Positions 17,776 to 27,054 of a DNA stretch of 64,000 nucleotides are shown one piece after another. Position numbers and translations under genes: made by a program. Each line of letters starts with the position of its first letter. Positions within the stretch are counted from its first letter, which is position 1. The notes below the pieces were generated by a model. The model ran no database searches. It was not told the DNA's origin and was given only the letters and a program-made list of their open reading frames with translations. The DNA is from Alphaproteobacteria bacterium. GTDB lineage: Bacteria; Pseudomonadota; Alphaproteobacteria; Sphingomonadales; Sphingomonadaceae. The stretch is from contig JAUHWC010000005.1 in NCBI GenBank assembly GCA_030424845.1, positions 1 to 64,000 of the forward strand, written 5' to 3'.

Positions 17776-18491
17776 CAGGCGTTTTCCAGCTCGCGGCTGA
17801 CCTGGGCGTGTACCTTGTCGGCAAAGCGCTGCATCCGGGCCTCGAACCCGTCCACTTTGTTCGAGAAGCGGTTGTAGGCAATCACCGCCGGAATGGCCGC
17901 GAACAGGCCGATGGCGGTAGCAAACAAGGCCTCGGAGATGCCGGGCGCGACCACGGCGAGCGAGGAATTGTTCTGCATCCCGATCTGGAAGAAGCTGTTC
18001 ATGATGCCCCAAACGGTACCGAACAGCCCCACAAACGGCGCGACAGAGCCCGTGGTGGCCAGAAAGTTGAGCCTTTCGGCCAGCCTGTCAGCCTCGACCG
18101 CGACCTGTCCTTCCATCGCCTGCGCGATACGCGCGGAAGTGGCGTTGCGATCCTTCACGCCGCGCTTGGTCGACCGGCGAAATTCGGAAAGGCCGGCCGC
18201 AGCCACGCGGCTCGACGGGTTGTCTGCCTTGCTGCCCGCGAGCAGGGTTTCGGGATCGTCGTGAGTCCAGAAGTCCTGCTCGAAAGCCTGGCACTTGCTG
18301 CGGATCTTGCCCATGCGCAGCGAAAAGGAGACGATGATCATCCAGACCCAGATCGATGCCAGCACCAGGCCGATGATCACCAGTTGCACAACGATATCGG
18401 CATCAAGGAACAACTGCAGCGGGTTCAGCCGCGTGGGGGCGGACAAGCCGGTAGCGGCACCTGCCGCGGCAGACAGATCAAGCAATGTCAT
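17775..18491 (-). CDS. tolQ: Tol-Pal motor protein TolQ (MotA/TolQ/ExbB family)
   Basis: A 238-residue inner-membrane protein with three TM helices: about 32-55 (VVQLVIIGLVLASIWVWMII), and the pair in the C-terminal half (NFLATTGSVAPFVGLFGTVW and ISEALFATAIGLFAAIPAVI), which bear the conserved Thr and Gly residues of the ion path. It forms the pentameric stator with TolR. The ATG overlaps the ybgC stop as ATGA. Confidence 0.95.
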
Positions 18492-18985
18492 TCGCTCTCT
18501 TTCGCAAAGAATTCAGAAAAGGCCGCGCGCCAGAGATCGGGCTGGCGGCGCGGACGGCCATTTGGGGCAACGAAGCCCACGCGCACCTGCACTTCCACCA
18601 GGCAATCCTCTCCCCGCAAGACCTTTTGCGCCAAACGCACGCTGGCGGCCTTCAGTTCCACACATTCAGTTTGAACGGTGAGTGAATCATCAAGGCGCGC
18701 AGGTGCAAAAAAGCGCATGTTCGCCTCTGCCACGGCATAATTTCCTTCGCCCGCCTCGATCGCGGCGCGCTGGTCGATCCCCAGCATGTTCAGGAGGCTG
18801 GAACGTGCCCGCTCGCAATAGCGCAGGTAATTGGCATGATAGACCATGCCGGACAGGTCGGTATCTTCATAATAGATGCGCACCGGGAAGTAGTGCTTCC
18901 CGGCATCAAGAATGCCCTGTGTCGGCTGGATATGCGGCGTAGCTGTTCCCATCCCGACAAGCGCAATAGCGTGCGGTGGACTCAC
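18488..18985 (-). CDS. ybgC: Acyl-CoA thioesterase YbgC, hotdog fold
   Basis: A 165-residue (from GTG 18985) or 154-residue (from ATG 18952) hotdog-fold thioesterase. The catalytic signature is YYEDTDLSGMVYHANYLRYC, with the active-site Asp and the following Tyr/His. YbgC hydrolyses acyl-CoA or acyl-ACP and usually heads the tol-pal operon, as here. No strong ribosome-binding site separates the two starts; the first 30 residues are not conserved, so the shorter form is plausible. Upstream gene hinT is on the same strand 44 bases away in the other direction of transcription order. Confidence 0.88.
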   Translation of the reverse strand: MSPPHAIALVGMGTATPHIQPTQGILDAGKHYFPVRIYYEDTDLSGMVYHANYLRYCERARSSLLNMLGIDQRAAIEAGEGNYAVAEANMRFFAPARLDDSLTVQTECVELKAASVRLAQKVLRGEDCLVEVQVRVGFVAPNGRPRRQPDLWRAAFSEFFAKESE

Positions 18986-19029
18986 CCCGCAAGCGGGTTC
19001 TGGACAAATTCTCGACGCGGCAATGCGCT

Positions 19030-19407
19030 TCAGCCGGCGATCATCCGGCCAAGCGGCTTGCCGCCGAACAGGTGGACATGCAGGTGCGGCACTTCCTGCC
19101 CGCCATCGTGGCCGATGTTGGCCAGCAGGCGATAGCCTGGCTCCACCAGACCCATTTCGCGCGCAACATGGCCGACCGCGCGAATGAAGCCGCCGATTTC
19201 AGCGTCGGAAGCATTGGCGGTGAAATCATCCCAGCTGACATATGCGCCCTTGGGGATCACCAGCACGTGCACCGGTGCCTGCGGGGCGATGTCATGGAAG
19301 GCGAGCACGTGCTCGTCCTCGTAAACCGTGTTGTTCGGGATCTCGCCGCGCAGGATCTTGGCGAAGATATTGTCGGGATCATAGGGCTTGCGCGGATCGA
19401 TGGTCAT
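19030..19407 (-). CDS. hinT: HIT family purine nucleoside phosphoramidase
   Basis: A 125-residue cytoplasmic HIT protein. The histidine triad HLHVHLFGG is at the C terminus, preceded by IFAKILRGEIPNN and the strand HVLVIPKGAY. Members hydrolyse adenosine phosphoramidates and acyl-adenylates. Its ATG overlaps the hisE stop (ATGA, 19404-19407), so it is the last cistron of the histidine cluster, an arrangement common in alphaproteobacteria. Confidence 0.92.
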   Translation of the reverse strand: MTIDPRKPYDPDNIFAKILRGEIPNNTVYEDEHVLAFHDIAPQAPVHVLVIPKGAYVSWDDFTANASDAEIGGFIRAVGHVAREMGLVEPGYRLLANIGHDGGQEVPHLHVHLFGGKPLGRMIAG

Positions 19408-19721
19408 GCCTCGCCCCTCGATGCCTTTTCGACAAGGCCGGACACGCCCTCGCGCTTTTCCAGTTCGGCCTTCACGTCTGCCATCGAGAGGCCGCGGGCC
19501 TGCAACGCCACCAGCAGGTGGAAGACGATGTCCGCCGCCTCGCCCACCAGTTCCGCATCATCGCCGGACAGGGCGGCAACGGCAGCCTCCACACCCTCCT
19601 CACCCAGCTTGCGAGCAATCACGGGCATGCCCTTGGCATTGAGCCTGGCGACATAGCTTTCATCCGGCGAGGCGGTGGCCCGCTCGGCAATCACCTGTTC
19701 GAGATGGTCGAGAATATCCAT
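19404..19721 (-). CDS. hisE: Phosphoribosyl-ATP pyrophosphatase
   Basis: A 105-residue enzyme for the second step of histidine synthesis (PR-ATP to PR-AMP). All-alpha MazG-like signature: KLGEEGVEAAVAAL and LVGEAADIVFHLLVAL hold the Glu/Asp metal ligands. The ATG at 19721 (MDILDHLEQV) is chosen over 19751 because the added residues are cysteine-rich noise. HisI (the cyclohydrolase) is a separate gene not in the window. It overlaps hinT and lies 58 bases after the PEP-CTERM mini-gene. Confidence 0.92.
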   Translation of the reverse strand: MDILDHLEQVIAERATASPDESYVARLNAKGMPVIARKLGEEGVEAAVAALSGDDAELVGEAADIVFHLLVALQARGLSMADVKAELEKREGVSGLVEKASRGEA

Positions 19722-19779
19722 GGCCGAAGGACATGCGCAGGCTGCACGCACCAGTCAAGCGTGCAGTCGAACGCGAGCT

Positions 19780-19971
19780 TCAGTCCTCTGCGCCGGTGTC
19801 GTCACCCTTGCGCATGGAAAATCGTCGCCCCAGGATCACGCCAGCCAGGCCCAGCGCGAACAGGGTGAGGCCGGAAGCTTCGGGGATCTGCGCGCTGCCA
19901 TCGGCAGCACTTGCCGGCGCGGCAAACAGCACCAGGGCAAAGGACAGGATGAGGAGGATGCGTGCGAGCAT
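19780..19971 (-). CDS. Minimal PEP-CTERM sorting-signal protein
   Basis: A 63-residue protein: signal peptide (LLILSFALVLFAAPASA), about seven spacer residues, then a C-terminal tail IPEASGLTLFALGLAGVILG followed by RR and a charged end. Pro-Glu, hydrophobic helix and Arg pair make up a PEP-CTERM sorting signal recognised by exosortase. Almost nothing remains between the two signals. It lies between hisF and hisE on the same strand, which splits the histidine operon. Family function unknown; a sorted surface peptide is inferred. Confidence 0.65.
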   Translation of the reverse strand: MLARILLILSFALVLFAAPASAADGSAQIPEASGLTLFALGLAGVILGRRFSMRKGDDTGAED

Positions 19972-20076
19972 GCACCCGCCAGACGCTTCTCGCGTGATTC
20001 TCGCAATCGGGCAGAGATTAACGTCCCTTTTTGGGACCCTTCGCAGCCAATTCCTAAGCCATATTCTACTTGTGAT

Positions 20077-20835
20077 TCAGGACCTTGCAGGCAGCCCGGC
20101 AGCACGCAGCGCGGCGTGTGCATCGGCAATGGAATAGGTGCCGAAATGGAAGATGCTGGCGGCCAGCACCGCACTGGCATGGCCTTGTGTTACGCCTTCC
20201 ACCAGGTGATCCAGCGTGCCCACGCCGCCGCTGGCGATCACCGGAACGGAAACGGCATCGGCGATGGTCCGGGTGAGTTTCAGGTCATAACCCTTTTGCG
20301 TGCCGTCGCCATCCATGCTGGTGACGAGCAATTCGCCCGCGCCCATTTCAGCCAGCTTCACCGCGTGTTCGATGGCATCGATGCCGGTCGCGCGCCTGCC
20401 GCCGTGGGTGAAGATTTCCCAATGGTCATGCACCCAGCGCGCATCGACGCTGGCGACAACGCACTGGCTGCCCATCTTCTCGGCGATTTCGGAAACCACT
20501 TCGGGCCGCGATACGGCAGCGGAATTGACCGCCACCTTGTCCGCACCCGCCAGCAGCAACGCCCGCGCATCCTCGACACTGCGCACTCCGCCGCCCACGG
20601 TGACGGGCATGAAGCACACTTCCGCCGTGCGCCGCACGATATCAAGCAGAGTGCCGCGCCCTTCGTGGCTGGCGGAAATGTCGAGGAAGCACAGCTCGTC
20701 AGCACCCGCAGCGTCATAGGCCTGCGCCTGCTCCACCGGATCGCCGGCATCCTTCAGGTCGACGAAGTTCACACCCTTCACCACGCGGCCATCAGCCACG
20801 TCGAGGCAGGGAATTACGCGGATACGGACGGTCAT
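20077..20835 (-). CDS. hisF: Imidazole glycerol phosphate synthase, cyclase subunit
   Basis: A 252-residue TIM barrel that, with HisH, converts PRFAR plus ammonia to IGP and AICAR. The N-terminal [19 protein letters not shown] holds the catalytic aspartate, later [10 protein letters not shown] and the second catalytic Asp region [13 protein letters not shown]. The ATG overlaps the hisA stop by four bases. Length is normal. Confidence 0.96.
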   Translation of the reverse strand: MTVRIRVIPCLDVADGRVVKGVNFVDLKDAGDPVEQAQAYDAAGADELCFLDISASHEGRGTLLDIVRRTAEVCFMPVTVGGGVRSVEDARALLLAGADKVAVNSAAVSRPEVVSEIAEKMGSQCVVASVDARWVHDHWEIFTHGGRRATGIDAIEHAVKLAEMGAGELLVTSMDGDGTQKGYDLKLTRTIADAVSVPVIASGGVGTLDHLVEGVTQGHASAVLAASIFHFGTYSIADAHAALRAAGLPARS

Positions 20836-21560
20836 GTGCGGTTCGCCATCGCGATAGCGGTCGCCAGGTCCAGCTTGCCCTCGTAGAGCGCGCGGCCGGT
20901 GATCACGCCTTCAATGCCCTGGTCTGCCTGCAGGGCCAGCATGTGGATGTCATCCAGCCCCTTCACCCCGCCGCTGGCGATCACGGGAATGTCCACCGCG
21001 CGGGCAAGGTCCACCGTCGCCTGCACGTTGCAACCTTTCAGCAGGCCGTCGCGCCCGATATCGGTGAACAGCAGGCTGGCGACGCCTGCATCCTCGAACC
21101 TTCGGGCAAGGTCTACCACGGGCACATCCGACACTTCGGCCCAGCCTTCTGTCGCCACCATGCCATCGCGCGCGTCCACGGCGACGACGATGCCGCCTTC
21201 CCATTCGCGGGCCATCTGCTTGACGAACTCCGGGTCTTTAAGCGCGGCAGAACCCATCACCACCCGCGCCACGCCGAGGTTGAACCAGCCTTCGACCGTG
21301 GCCGCATCGCGGATGCCGCCGCCCAGCTGCACATAGCCGGGGAATGCCTCGATAATGGCTTCCACCGCCTCGCGGTTTTCGGTGCGACCAGCAAAGCTGC
21401 CGTCCAAATCCACCACGTGCAGGTGCTGCGCGCCAGCCTCGGCAAAGATCAGCGCCTGCGCGGCGGGGTTGTCACCATAGACGGTGGCGCGGTCCATATC
21501 GCCTTCGGCAAGGCGCACCACCTCGCCAGCCTTGAGGTCGATGGCAGGAAAGACGATCAT
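20832..21560 (-). CDS. hisA: ProFAR isomerase
   Basis: A 242-residue half-barrel-duplicated TIM enzyme, N-(5-phosphoribosylformimino) aminoimidazole carboxamide ribotide isomerase. [17 protein letters not shown] has the catalytic Asp; [12 protein letters not shown] and the second-half [14 protein letters not shown] have the second Asp. The ATG at 21560 overlaps the hisH stop as ATGA and is preferred over 21572. Confidence 0.96.
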   Translation of the reverse strand: MIVFPAIDLKAGEVVRLAEGDMDRATVYGDNPAAQALIFAEAGAQHLHVVDLDGSFAGRTENREAVEAIIEAFPGYVQLGGGIRDAATVEGWFNLGVARVVMGSAALKDPEFVKQMAREWEGGIVVAVDARDGMVATEGWAEVSDVPVVDLARRFEDAGVASLLFTDIGRDGLLKGCNVQATVDLARAVDIPVIASGGVKGLDDIHMLALQADQGIEGVITGRALYEGKLDLATAIAMANRT

Positions 21561-22189
21561 TTCGGATCCCATTCGAGGAAGCGGGCGAGCAGGTCCAGCC
21601 CGTAGCGCTGGCTCTTTTCCGGGTGGAATTGCACGCCGAGGATATTGTCACGCGCGACTGCTGCCACCAGCCCGCCGCCGTGGTCGGTCATCGCCGCGAC
21701 GTGATGGCCGTCATCCGGCTGGAAGTGGTAGGAATGGAGGAAATAGGCCTCGCCCTCCTCCAGCAGTTCCGAGCCATCGCCGTGATGCGCATGGATGACG
21801 TCGTTCCAGCCCATGTGCGGCACCTTGATTGCCGGGTCCGTCCGCTCGATCAGCTTCACATCGCCGGGAATCCAGCCAAGGCCGGGCGTTTCGCCATGTT
21901 CCAGCCCGCGCGTGGCGAGCAGTTGCATGCCTACGCAAATGCCGAGGAATGGCATGCCGTCCTTGAGCACGCGCTGTTCCAGCGCCTCGACCATGCCGGG
22001 GATCGACCACAGTCCTTCGCGGCAGGCACCGAATGCGCCCACTCCGGGAAGCACGATCCTGCGCGCACCCAGCACGAGGCCCGGATCGGCAGTGACAGCG
22101 ACATGCTCTGCCCCTGCCGCTTTCAGCGCGTTGTGAACCGAGTGGAGGTTGCCCGCGCCGTAGTCGATCAGCGCAATGGCCTCAGCCAC
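21557..22189 (-). CDS. hisH: Imidazole glycerol phosphate synthase, glutamine amidotransferase subunit
   Basis: A 210-residue class I amidotransferase that feeds ammonia to HisF. The nucleophile is in [14 protein letters not shown]; the His-Glu pair is in [14 protein letters not shown] terminus [18 protein letters not shown] is typical. The start overlaps the hisB end by eight bases. Confidence 0.96.
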   Translation of the reverse strand: MAEAIALIDYGAGNLHSVHNALKAAGAEHVAVTADPGLVLGARRIVLPGVGAFGACREGLWSIPGMVEALEQRVLKDGMPFLGICVGMQLLATRGLEHGETPGLGWIPGDVKLIERTDPAIKVPHMGWNDVIHAHHGDGSELLEEGEAYFLHSYHFQPDDGHHVAAMTDHGGGLVAAVARDNILGVQFHPEKSQRYGLDLLARFLEWDPK

Positions 22190-22775
22190 CCAACTGCCCC
22201 TTGGTGCTCGGCACAGCGCCGCCCTTGCGCGGATCCAGTTCCACAGCCTGCCGCATGGCGCGGGCGAAACCCTTGTAGAGCGCTTCGCAGATGTGATGGT
22301 TGTTGGTGCCGTAGAGCACCTGGCAGTGCAGTGTCAGCCCGGCGGACTGGGCCACCGAGTGGAACCAGTGCTCGATCAGTTCGGTATCCCATTCGCCCAG
22401 CTTTTCCTGAGTGAAGCGGGCCTTCCACACGAGGTAGGGCCTGCCGGATATATCCAGCGTCACGCGGGCCAGCGTCTCGTCCATCGGCGAATGGGCTTCG
22501 CCGTAACGGCCGATACCCGCCTTGTCGCCCAGCGCATCGGACAATGCCTGGCCCAGCGCGATGGCGCTGTCTTCCGTGGTGTGGTGCTGGTCAACGTGAA
22601 GGTCACCCTTCACCTTCAGCGTCACGTCGATCAGCGAATGGCGGCTGAACTGTTCCACCATGTGATCGAGGAAACCGATGCCGGTGGAAATGTCATAGGA
22701 ACCCGTCCCGTCGAGGTTCACCTCGACAAGAATATCCGTTTCGGCGGTCTTTCGCTCTGTGCGGCCTGTTCTCAT
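22182..22775 (-). CDS. hisB: Imidazoleglycerol-phosphate dehydratase
   Basis: A 197-residue monofunctional IGPD (no phosphatase domain). Metal-binding motifs [26 protein letters not shown] and, near the end, [17 protein letters not shown] are complete. It heads hisB-hisH-hisA-hisF and is divergent from sspB; the promoter should lie within 22776-22882. ATG 22775 or 22781 are both possible. Confidence 0.96.
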   Translation of the reverse strand: MRTGRTERKTAETDILVEVNLDGTGSYDISTGIGFLDHMVEQFSRHSLIDVTLKVKGDLHVDQHHTTEDSAIALGQALSDALGDKAGIGRYGEAHSPMDETLARVTLDISGRPYLVWKARFTQEKLGEWDTELIEHWFHSVAQSAGLTLHCQVLYGTNNHHICEALYKGFARAMRQAVELDPRKGGAVPSTKGQLGG

Positions 22776-22882
22776 GGGCAATGCCTATAGGCGTGAAAGC
22801 GGCGGGTGCAAGGATTCGCATGTGGAGTACAGCCTGCTTACCGCTTGACCAAAAGCCCGGCGATAGCCACCTAGCGTGCGAT

Positions 22883-23380
22883 ATGAGCGACGAAACGCCC
22901 GATAGCCTGATCCCCTATGACGAGATCGTTCAGGAGGCCCTGCGCGCCGTGGTCGGCCGCGTGCTGGGTGAAGTGGAGGCCGCTGGCGGCGCCCTGCCGG
23001 GTGAGCACCACTTCTACATCACCTTCAAGACCGGCGCGCCCGGCGTGCATATCCGCAAGGACCTGCGCGAACGGTTCCCGGACGAGATGACGATCGTCCT
23101 GCAGAACAAGTTCTGGGACCTCAAGGTGGACGATGCCGGATTTTCGGTAGGCCTGTCCTTCAACCAGCGCCCGGCCGAGCTGGTGATCCCCTTCTCCGCG
23201 ATTACCGCCTTTGTCGATCCGGCGGTGGATTTCGGCTTGCAGTTCCAGGCAGCGGAATCCGTCCCTGATGCCGGCGATGACGAGGCGCGGGACAATGCCG
23301 GTGATGCCGGCAGCGAACCCAGCGTCACCAGCGAAGACGGATCCAATGTCGTCACCGTGGATTTCGGTAAGAAGAAGTAA
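22883..23380 (+). CDS. sspB: ClpXP adaptor SspB, alphaproteobacterial type
   Basis: A 165-residue adaptor that binds ssrA-tagged and other substrates and tethers them to ClpX. The folded domain includes HHFYITFKTGAPGVHIRKDL, LQNKFWDLKVDD and FSVGLSFNQRPAELVIPFSA, followed by an acidic disordered linker and a basic C-terminal tail (VVTVDFGKKK) that fits the ClpX-docking segment. ATG 22883 is chosen as the family begins soon before LIPYDEIVQ. Followed 20 bases later by a small gene on the same strand. Confidence 0.9.
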   Translation: MSDETPDSLIPYDEIVQEALRAVVGRVLGEVEAAGGALPGEHHFYITFKTGAPGVHIRKDLRERFPDEMTIVLQNKFWDLKVDDAGFSVGLSFNQRPAELVIPFSAITAFVDPAVDFGLQFQAAESVPDAGDDEARDNAGDAGSEPSVTSEDGSNVVTVDFGKKK

Positions 23381-23400
23381 TCCTATCGAAAGGCACGAAC

Positions 23401-23796
23401 ATGGCGCAGCGCAATTCCAGAGCTGGCAAATCTCGCCGGAACGAGGATGAACGCAGCGCCGGGGGGGAACTGGATCAGCCCCGCAGGAACCCCGCTTCCG
23501 ACCTGCTGATGGCGGACATCATCATCCGTGCCGGATCCTACATGGTGCGCTCCATCGTCGAACGCAGCCTGCTCAAGGGCAAGTATGACGAGGAAACCGC
23601 CCGCAGGATCGTCGCCAACCAGCCGACCAGCCAGAAGCTCGCCTCCATCGCGATTGCCAAGCTGGCCTCGAAGTCCATTCCCGGTGCCGCGCTGATCGGC
23701 ACGGGGCTGGTCGCACGCAAGCTCTATGCCCGCGGCAAGGCCCGCCGCAAGGCACGCACCGCAATCGATGGTGGGGACAACACGCCAGAGGCTTGA
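23401..23796 (+). CDS. Conserved basic protein of unknown function
   Basis: A 131-residue protein with a charged, disordered N terminus (rich in Arg/Asn/Ser), a central helical part (ADIIIRAGSYMVRSIVERSL and ETARRIVANQPTSQKLASIA), a mildly hydrophobic stretch KSIPGAALIGTGLVARKLYA and a basic tail. I recall similar proteins next to sspB in sphingomonads, without a function. It lies between sspB and gmk, likely in one transcript. Confidence 0.65.
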   Translation: MAQRNSRAGKSRRNEDERSAGGELDQPRRNPASDLLMADIIIRAGSYMVRSIVERSLLKGKYDEETARRIVANQPTSQKLASIAIAKLASKSIPGAALIGTGLVARKLYARGKARRKARTAIDGGDNTPEA

Positions 23797-23827
23797 TCCC
23801 GGTCGCCTGCTTGGGCCAATAGCGGGC

Positions 23828-24478
23828 ATGGCCGAATCCGCACCTTCGCCGCATGATCTGCCCCGACGCGGGCTGATGTTCATCCTGTCCTCGCCCTCCG
23901 GCGCAGGCAAGACAACGATCGCGAAGAAGCTGCTGGCTGCCGAAGATGGCGCGGTGGCGATGTCCGTATCCGTAACCACGCGGCCCATTCGCCCGGGCGA
24001 GGTGGACGGGCGCGATTACCATTTCACCGATGAAGCCGATTTCCGTTCACGCGTGGCAGAGGATGCCTTCCTCGAATGGGCGGAAGTCTTCGGCAATCTC
24101 TACGGCACACCGCGCGCGCAGGTGGTGAGCGGGTTGGAGCAGGGGCGCGACTACCTGTTCGATGTCGATTGGCAAGGCGCGCAGCAATTGTCGCAGCGTG
24201 CCGGGGCCGATGTCGTTTCCGTATTCCTGCTGCCGCCCAGCATAGAGGAGCTGGAGCATCGACTGCGTTCACGCGGGACGGACAGCGAAGAGGTGATCCA
24301 GGGCCGCATGGACCGCGCCAGGGCGGAAATGAGCCATTGGAGCGAGTATGACTATGTCGTCGTCAACGATGACGTGGAGCTCTGCTTTTCAAAGGTGCAC
24401 TCGATCCTCAAGGCCGAACGTCTGAAACGCACGCGCCAGACCGGCCTCGTTGATTTCGCCCGCGGGCTGACAAGCTAG
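23828..24478 (+). CDS. gmk: Guanylate kinase
   Basis: A 216-residue P-loop kinase that phosphorylates GMP to GDP. P-loop SSPSGAGKTTIAKKLL, GMP-binding SVSVTTRPIRPGEVDGRDYH with FTDEADFR, and the lid RGTDSEEVIQGRMDRA are intact. ATG 23828 fits the family; the upstream open frame is noise. The stop is one base away from the stop of the convergent protease gene. Confidence 0.95.
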   Translation: MAESAPSPHDLPRRGLMFILSSPSGAGKTTIAKKLLAAEDGAVAMSVSVTTRPIRPGEVDGRDYHFTDEADFRSRVAEDAFLEWAEVFGNLYGTPRAQVVSGLEQGRDYLFDVDWQGAQQLSQRAGADVVSVFLLPPSIEELEHRLRSRGTDSEEVIQGRMDRARAEMSHWSEYDYVVVNDDVELCFSKVHSILKAERLKRTRQTGLVDFARGLTS

Positions 24479-24479
24479 C

Positions 24480-26879
24480 CTAGAAGGCCTTGTTCCAGCG
24501 CAGGGCCACGCCGGCATCATCCGGGGCAGCTTCAACGTGTCCCGGCTCGCGTCGCCAGAACAGGCTGGCCGAACCATTGCCGCCAAGAAACGGCCCGATC
24601 CATGCGAGTTCGGCATCCATTTCCCTGCCATCGGGCGAAAGATTTATGCGCTGGAGGGAATATTGCGCGCTCAGCGTGTCGTAATCCCAGCTGGAAGGCA
24701 GCAGCAGGGCCAGTTGGCCATCCTCCACCCGCAAGGGCTGGCTGATGCGGAAAGCAAGCGCGTCGCCACTCGTGAACAGGTTGCGGCGCTGCACGTCCAG
24801 CGCGAAGGCGCGGCTCGAAAGACGCGAGCCCTGTGCCACGAAACCGCTGTGACGCGCGCGTGTCCATCCCTGCCGCAAGCTGGCACCAAGCCGCCAGTCC
24901 GAAGCGAAACTCCACCCCGCAGACATGTCCATGAACAGGCTGTCGGCCCCGTCCACGCCCAATCCGGGCTGGAAATGCGCACCAAGCATGGTGGCATCCT
25001 CTCCCATCCAGGTCAGGCCCATGGCGGCTTCCATGTCGCCGAAGCGACGGTCGAAGGCGATGCCGAAGGTCGTCAGGTCCTCCTGCGCGCGAACGCCGCG
25101 CAATTCGGCTGCGCGCCGTTCCACCACGCCGGCCCACGTCTTGCCAGAGGATGCGCTGACCGTCAGCCCCCATGCTCCCAGCCGGTGGCGCAAGGCGAAG
25201 CTGGCATCGCTTCCTTCGAAAAGGCCGTTGTCACCCGCCGGGGAACCCGCGACCATGAAGGCCGGCCTGTCCTGCCCCTGCAATTGCGCCACCAGCCCGT
25301 CCGCACCCTGGGCATAGGCGAAGCCCATCTGCGTTTCCGGTGACAGCCTGAGCGCCACCCGTGCAGCCAGGACGCGCGCCTCTTCCGCCTCACCGCGTTG
25401 CAGGCGCAGGCTTTCGACCTGGCCGTTATCGGCCACGGAGAACGCGACCGAGGCCTTTTCATTCCCGCCCGTCACGTGCCGGCGCTGGCCGGCCAGCGCC
25501 CCGTGAAGGGGATTGGCCTGTTGCGCGGCCCGCAAGCCGCCGCCGAGTTCCGCATCGAAGGCGCGGCCATATTCATCGGTGATGACCGATTGCAGCGACT
25601 GGGACGACAGCGCATCGCCCATTGCCGGAGAGGCCGTGCTGGTCAGCCCGCCAAGGAAAAGCTGCGTGCTTGATCCGGCGATGCTGGTGGCGCCCAACGG
25701 CTGGAACGCGGCGTTTATGTCGAGGATACCCTTGCCATAGACGGAATCCTCGCCCGTAGCCCCCGCATCGAAGGCCGTGCGCAGCAGGATCTCGGCAATT
25801 TCCTGGCCGGTGAGATTGGGGAAGGCCTGCGCCAGCAAGGCGGCGGCGCCGGCCACCTGCGGCGCAGCGAAGCTGGTGCCGGAAAACAGGTAGATGAAGC
25901 CTTCATCGTCAACGAACAGCTCGCCATCCTCATAGGTGCAGCAGATCGTTTCGCCGCGTGCGGAAATGAAGAAGCTGCTCGCCGTGCCCGGACGGTTGGT
26001 GAAGTCGGAGATCTGGTAGTTCTCGTCCACCGAACCGACGATCAGCACGGCGCCGTTGCCCACCGCGATAAGTTCCTTGCCGAAGTCCTCCAGCTCGTCG
26101 AACCCGTCATTGCCCGAGGCGATCACCACCAGCACACCGGCCGCCGTGGCATTGGCCACTGCCGCCTCCAGCGCGGCATTGGCCCCGCCGCCCCCGCCCA
26201 GCGAGATATTGATGACCTTGGCGCCATTGGCCACCGCATGGTCAACGCCGCGGGCGATATCGGTATCGGAAAATGCGCAATCGGTGGTGGGATCCGAAGG
26301 ATTGTCGGTTGCGCAAGAGCCGGGCTCGTCGGCACGGATGGCCATGATGGTCGCCTCCCACGCCATGCCCAGGACGCCAAGACCATCCCGCGCGGCAGCG
26401 GCCACCATCGCCACATTGGTGCCGTGATCGTCACTTGCGTTCAGCTCATTGCGGCTGGCCTGGATGTCGACCGAATCCGGCGACAGGCGGCCAGCGAACT
26501 CAGGGCTGTCGATGTCGATTCCCGTATCGATGATGGCAATCGTCACCCCGTCACCTGTCGCGCCGTTGTCCCAAACGACATGCGCATTGTGCTGGCGTGG
26601 ACCGTCCGAGCGGCGAAATTCCTGGGTGTTGAAGATTGCCGGGACCGGTTCCTGGTTGAAACTGGAAGTCGGTGTCGGCGTGGGAGTGGGGGTCGGCGTG
26701 GGAGTGGGGGTCGGTGTCGGCGTGGGCGTTGGCGTTGGCGTTGGTGCGGGAGTGGGCGTGGGTGCCGGCGGCGGCGTGACCACGGGGCCGCCACTTCCAC
26801 CGCAGGATGCCAGCATGCCGCAAGCCACCATCAATGCCACACTGCTTGCAAAACCGCGAAAACGCACGCCCTCAGCCAT
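24480..26879 (-). CDS. Lipidated S8 (subtilisin-like) serine protease autotransporter
   Basis: A 799-residue surface protease. The signal peptide ends in lipobox MLASC (Cys near 26), followed by a long Thr-Pro tract to about residue 72. The peptidase domain has Asp in TIAIIDTGIDID (about 119), His in SDDHGTNVA (about 153) and Ser in FSGTSFAAPQVAGA (about 337), all intact. From about residue 520 to the final NKAF the sequence has alternating amphipathic strands ending in Phe, as in an autotransporter beta barrel. This layout matches lipidated proteases such as NalP and SphB1, which process surface proteins in other genera. Monocistronic. Confidence 0.88.
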   Translation of the reverse strand: MAEGVRFRGFASSVALMVACGMLASCGGSGGPVVTPPPAPTPTPAPTPTPTPTPTPTPTPTPTPTPTPTPTSSFNQEPVPAIFNTQEFRRSDGPRQHNAHVVWDNGATGDGVTIAIIDTGIDIDSPEFAGRLSPDSVDIQASRNELNASDDHGTNVAMVAAAARDGLGVLGMAWEATIMAIRADEPGSCATDNPSDPTTDCAFSDTDIARGVDHAVANGAKVINISLGGGGGANAALEAAVANATAAGVLVVIASGNDGFDELEDFGKELIAVGNGAVLIVGSVDENYQISDFTNRPGTASSFFISARGETICCTYEDGELFVDDEGFIYLFSGTSFAAPQVAGAAALLAQAFPNLTGQEIAEILLRTAFDAGATGEDSVYGKGILDINAAFQPLGATSIAGSSTQLFLGGLTSTASPAMGDALSSQSLQSVITDEYGRAFDAELGGGLRAAQQANPLHGALAGQRRHVTGGNEKASVAFSVADNGQVESLRLQRGEAEEARVLAARVALRLSPETQMGFAYAQGADGLVAQLQGQDRPAFMVAGSPAGDNGLFEGSDASFALRHRLGAWGLTVSASSGKTWAGVVERRAAELRGVRAQEDLTTFGIAFDRRFGDMEAAMGLTWMGEDATMLGAHFQPGLGVDGADSLFMDMSAGWSFASDWRLGASLRQGWTRARHSGFVAQGSRLSSRAFALDVQRRNLFTSGDALAFRISQPLRVEDGQLALLLPSSWDYDTLSAQYSLQRINLSPDGREMDAELAWIGPFLGGNGSASLFWRREPGHVEAAPDDAGVALRWNKAF
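26669..26765 (-). repeat. Hexanucleotide-like Thr-Pro coding tract
   Basis: About 15 tandem 6-base units of the form GG(N)GT(N) on the plus strand encode Thr-Pro dipeptides on the minus strand. Units vary at the third codon position (GGCGTG, GGAGTG, GGGGTC, GGTGTC, GGCGTT), with a visible higher-order repeat GGCGTGGGAGTGGGGGTC occurring twice. Changes by whole units keep the frame and alter linker length. Confidence 0.85.
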
Positions 26880-27054
26880 GTGAACTCCTTGAATTTTGAC
26901 GGTAAGTCAATGGTATAGTAATCACTTGCGCGCTATTTGTCCAATCCGGAATTCAACGGCCGGCAAACAGCGGCGCATATTTTCATCCCTTGCCCGCCGA
27001 CGCCATGCAAGCTAGCGGCGTGGCCAAGAGGAAAAACCGCAGGGGACAAGGGCC

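Noticed and set aside
26669..26765. Repeat tract as a CRISPR array
   Set aside because: Units are 6 bases, have no spacers and encode a Thr-Pro linker in frame.
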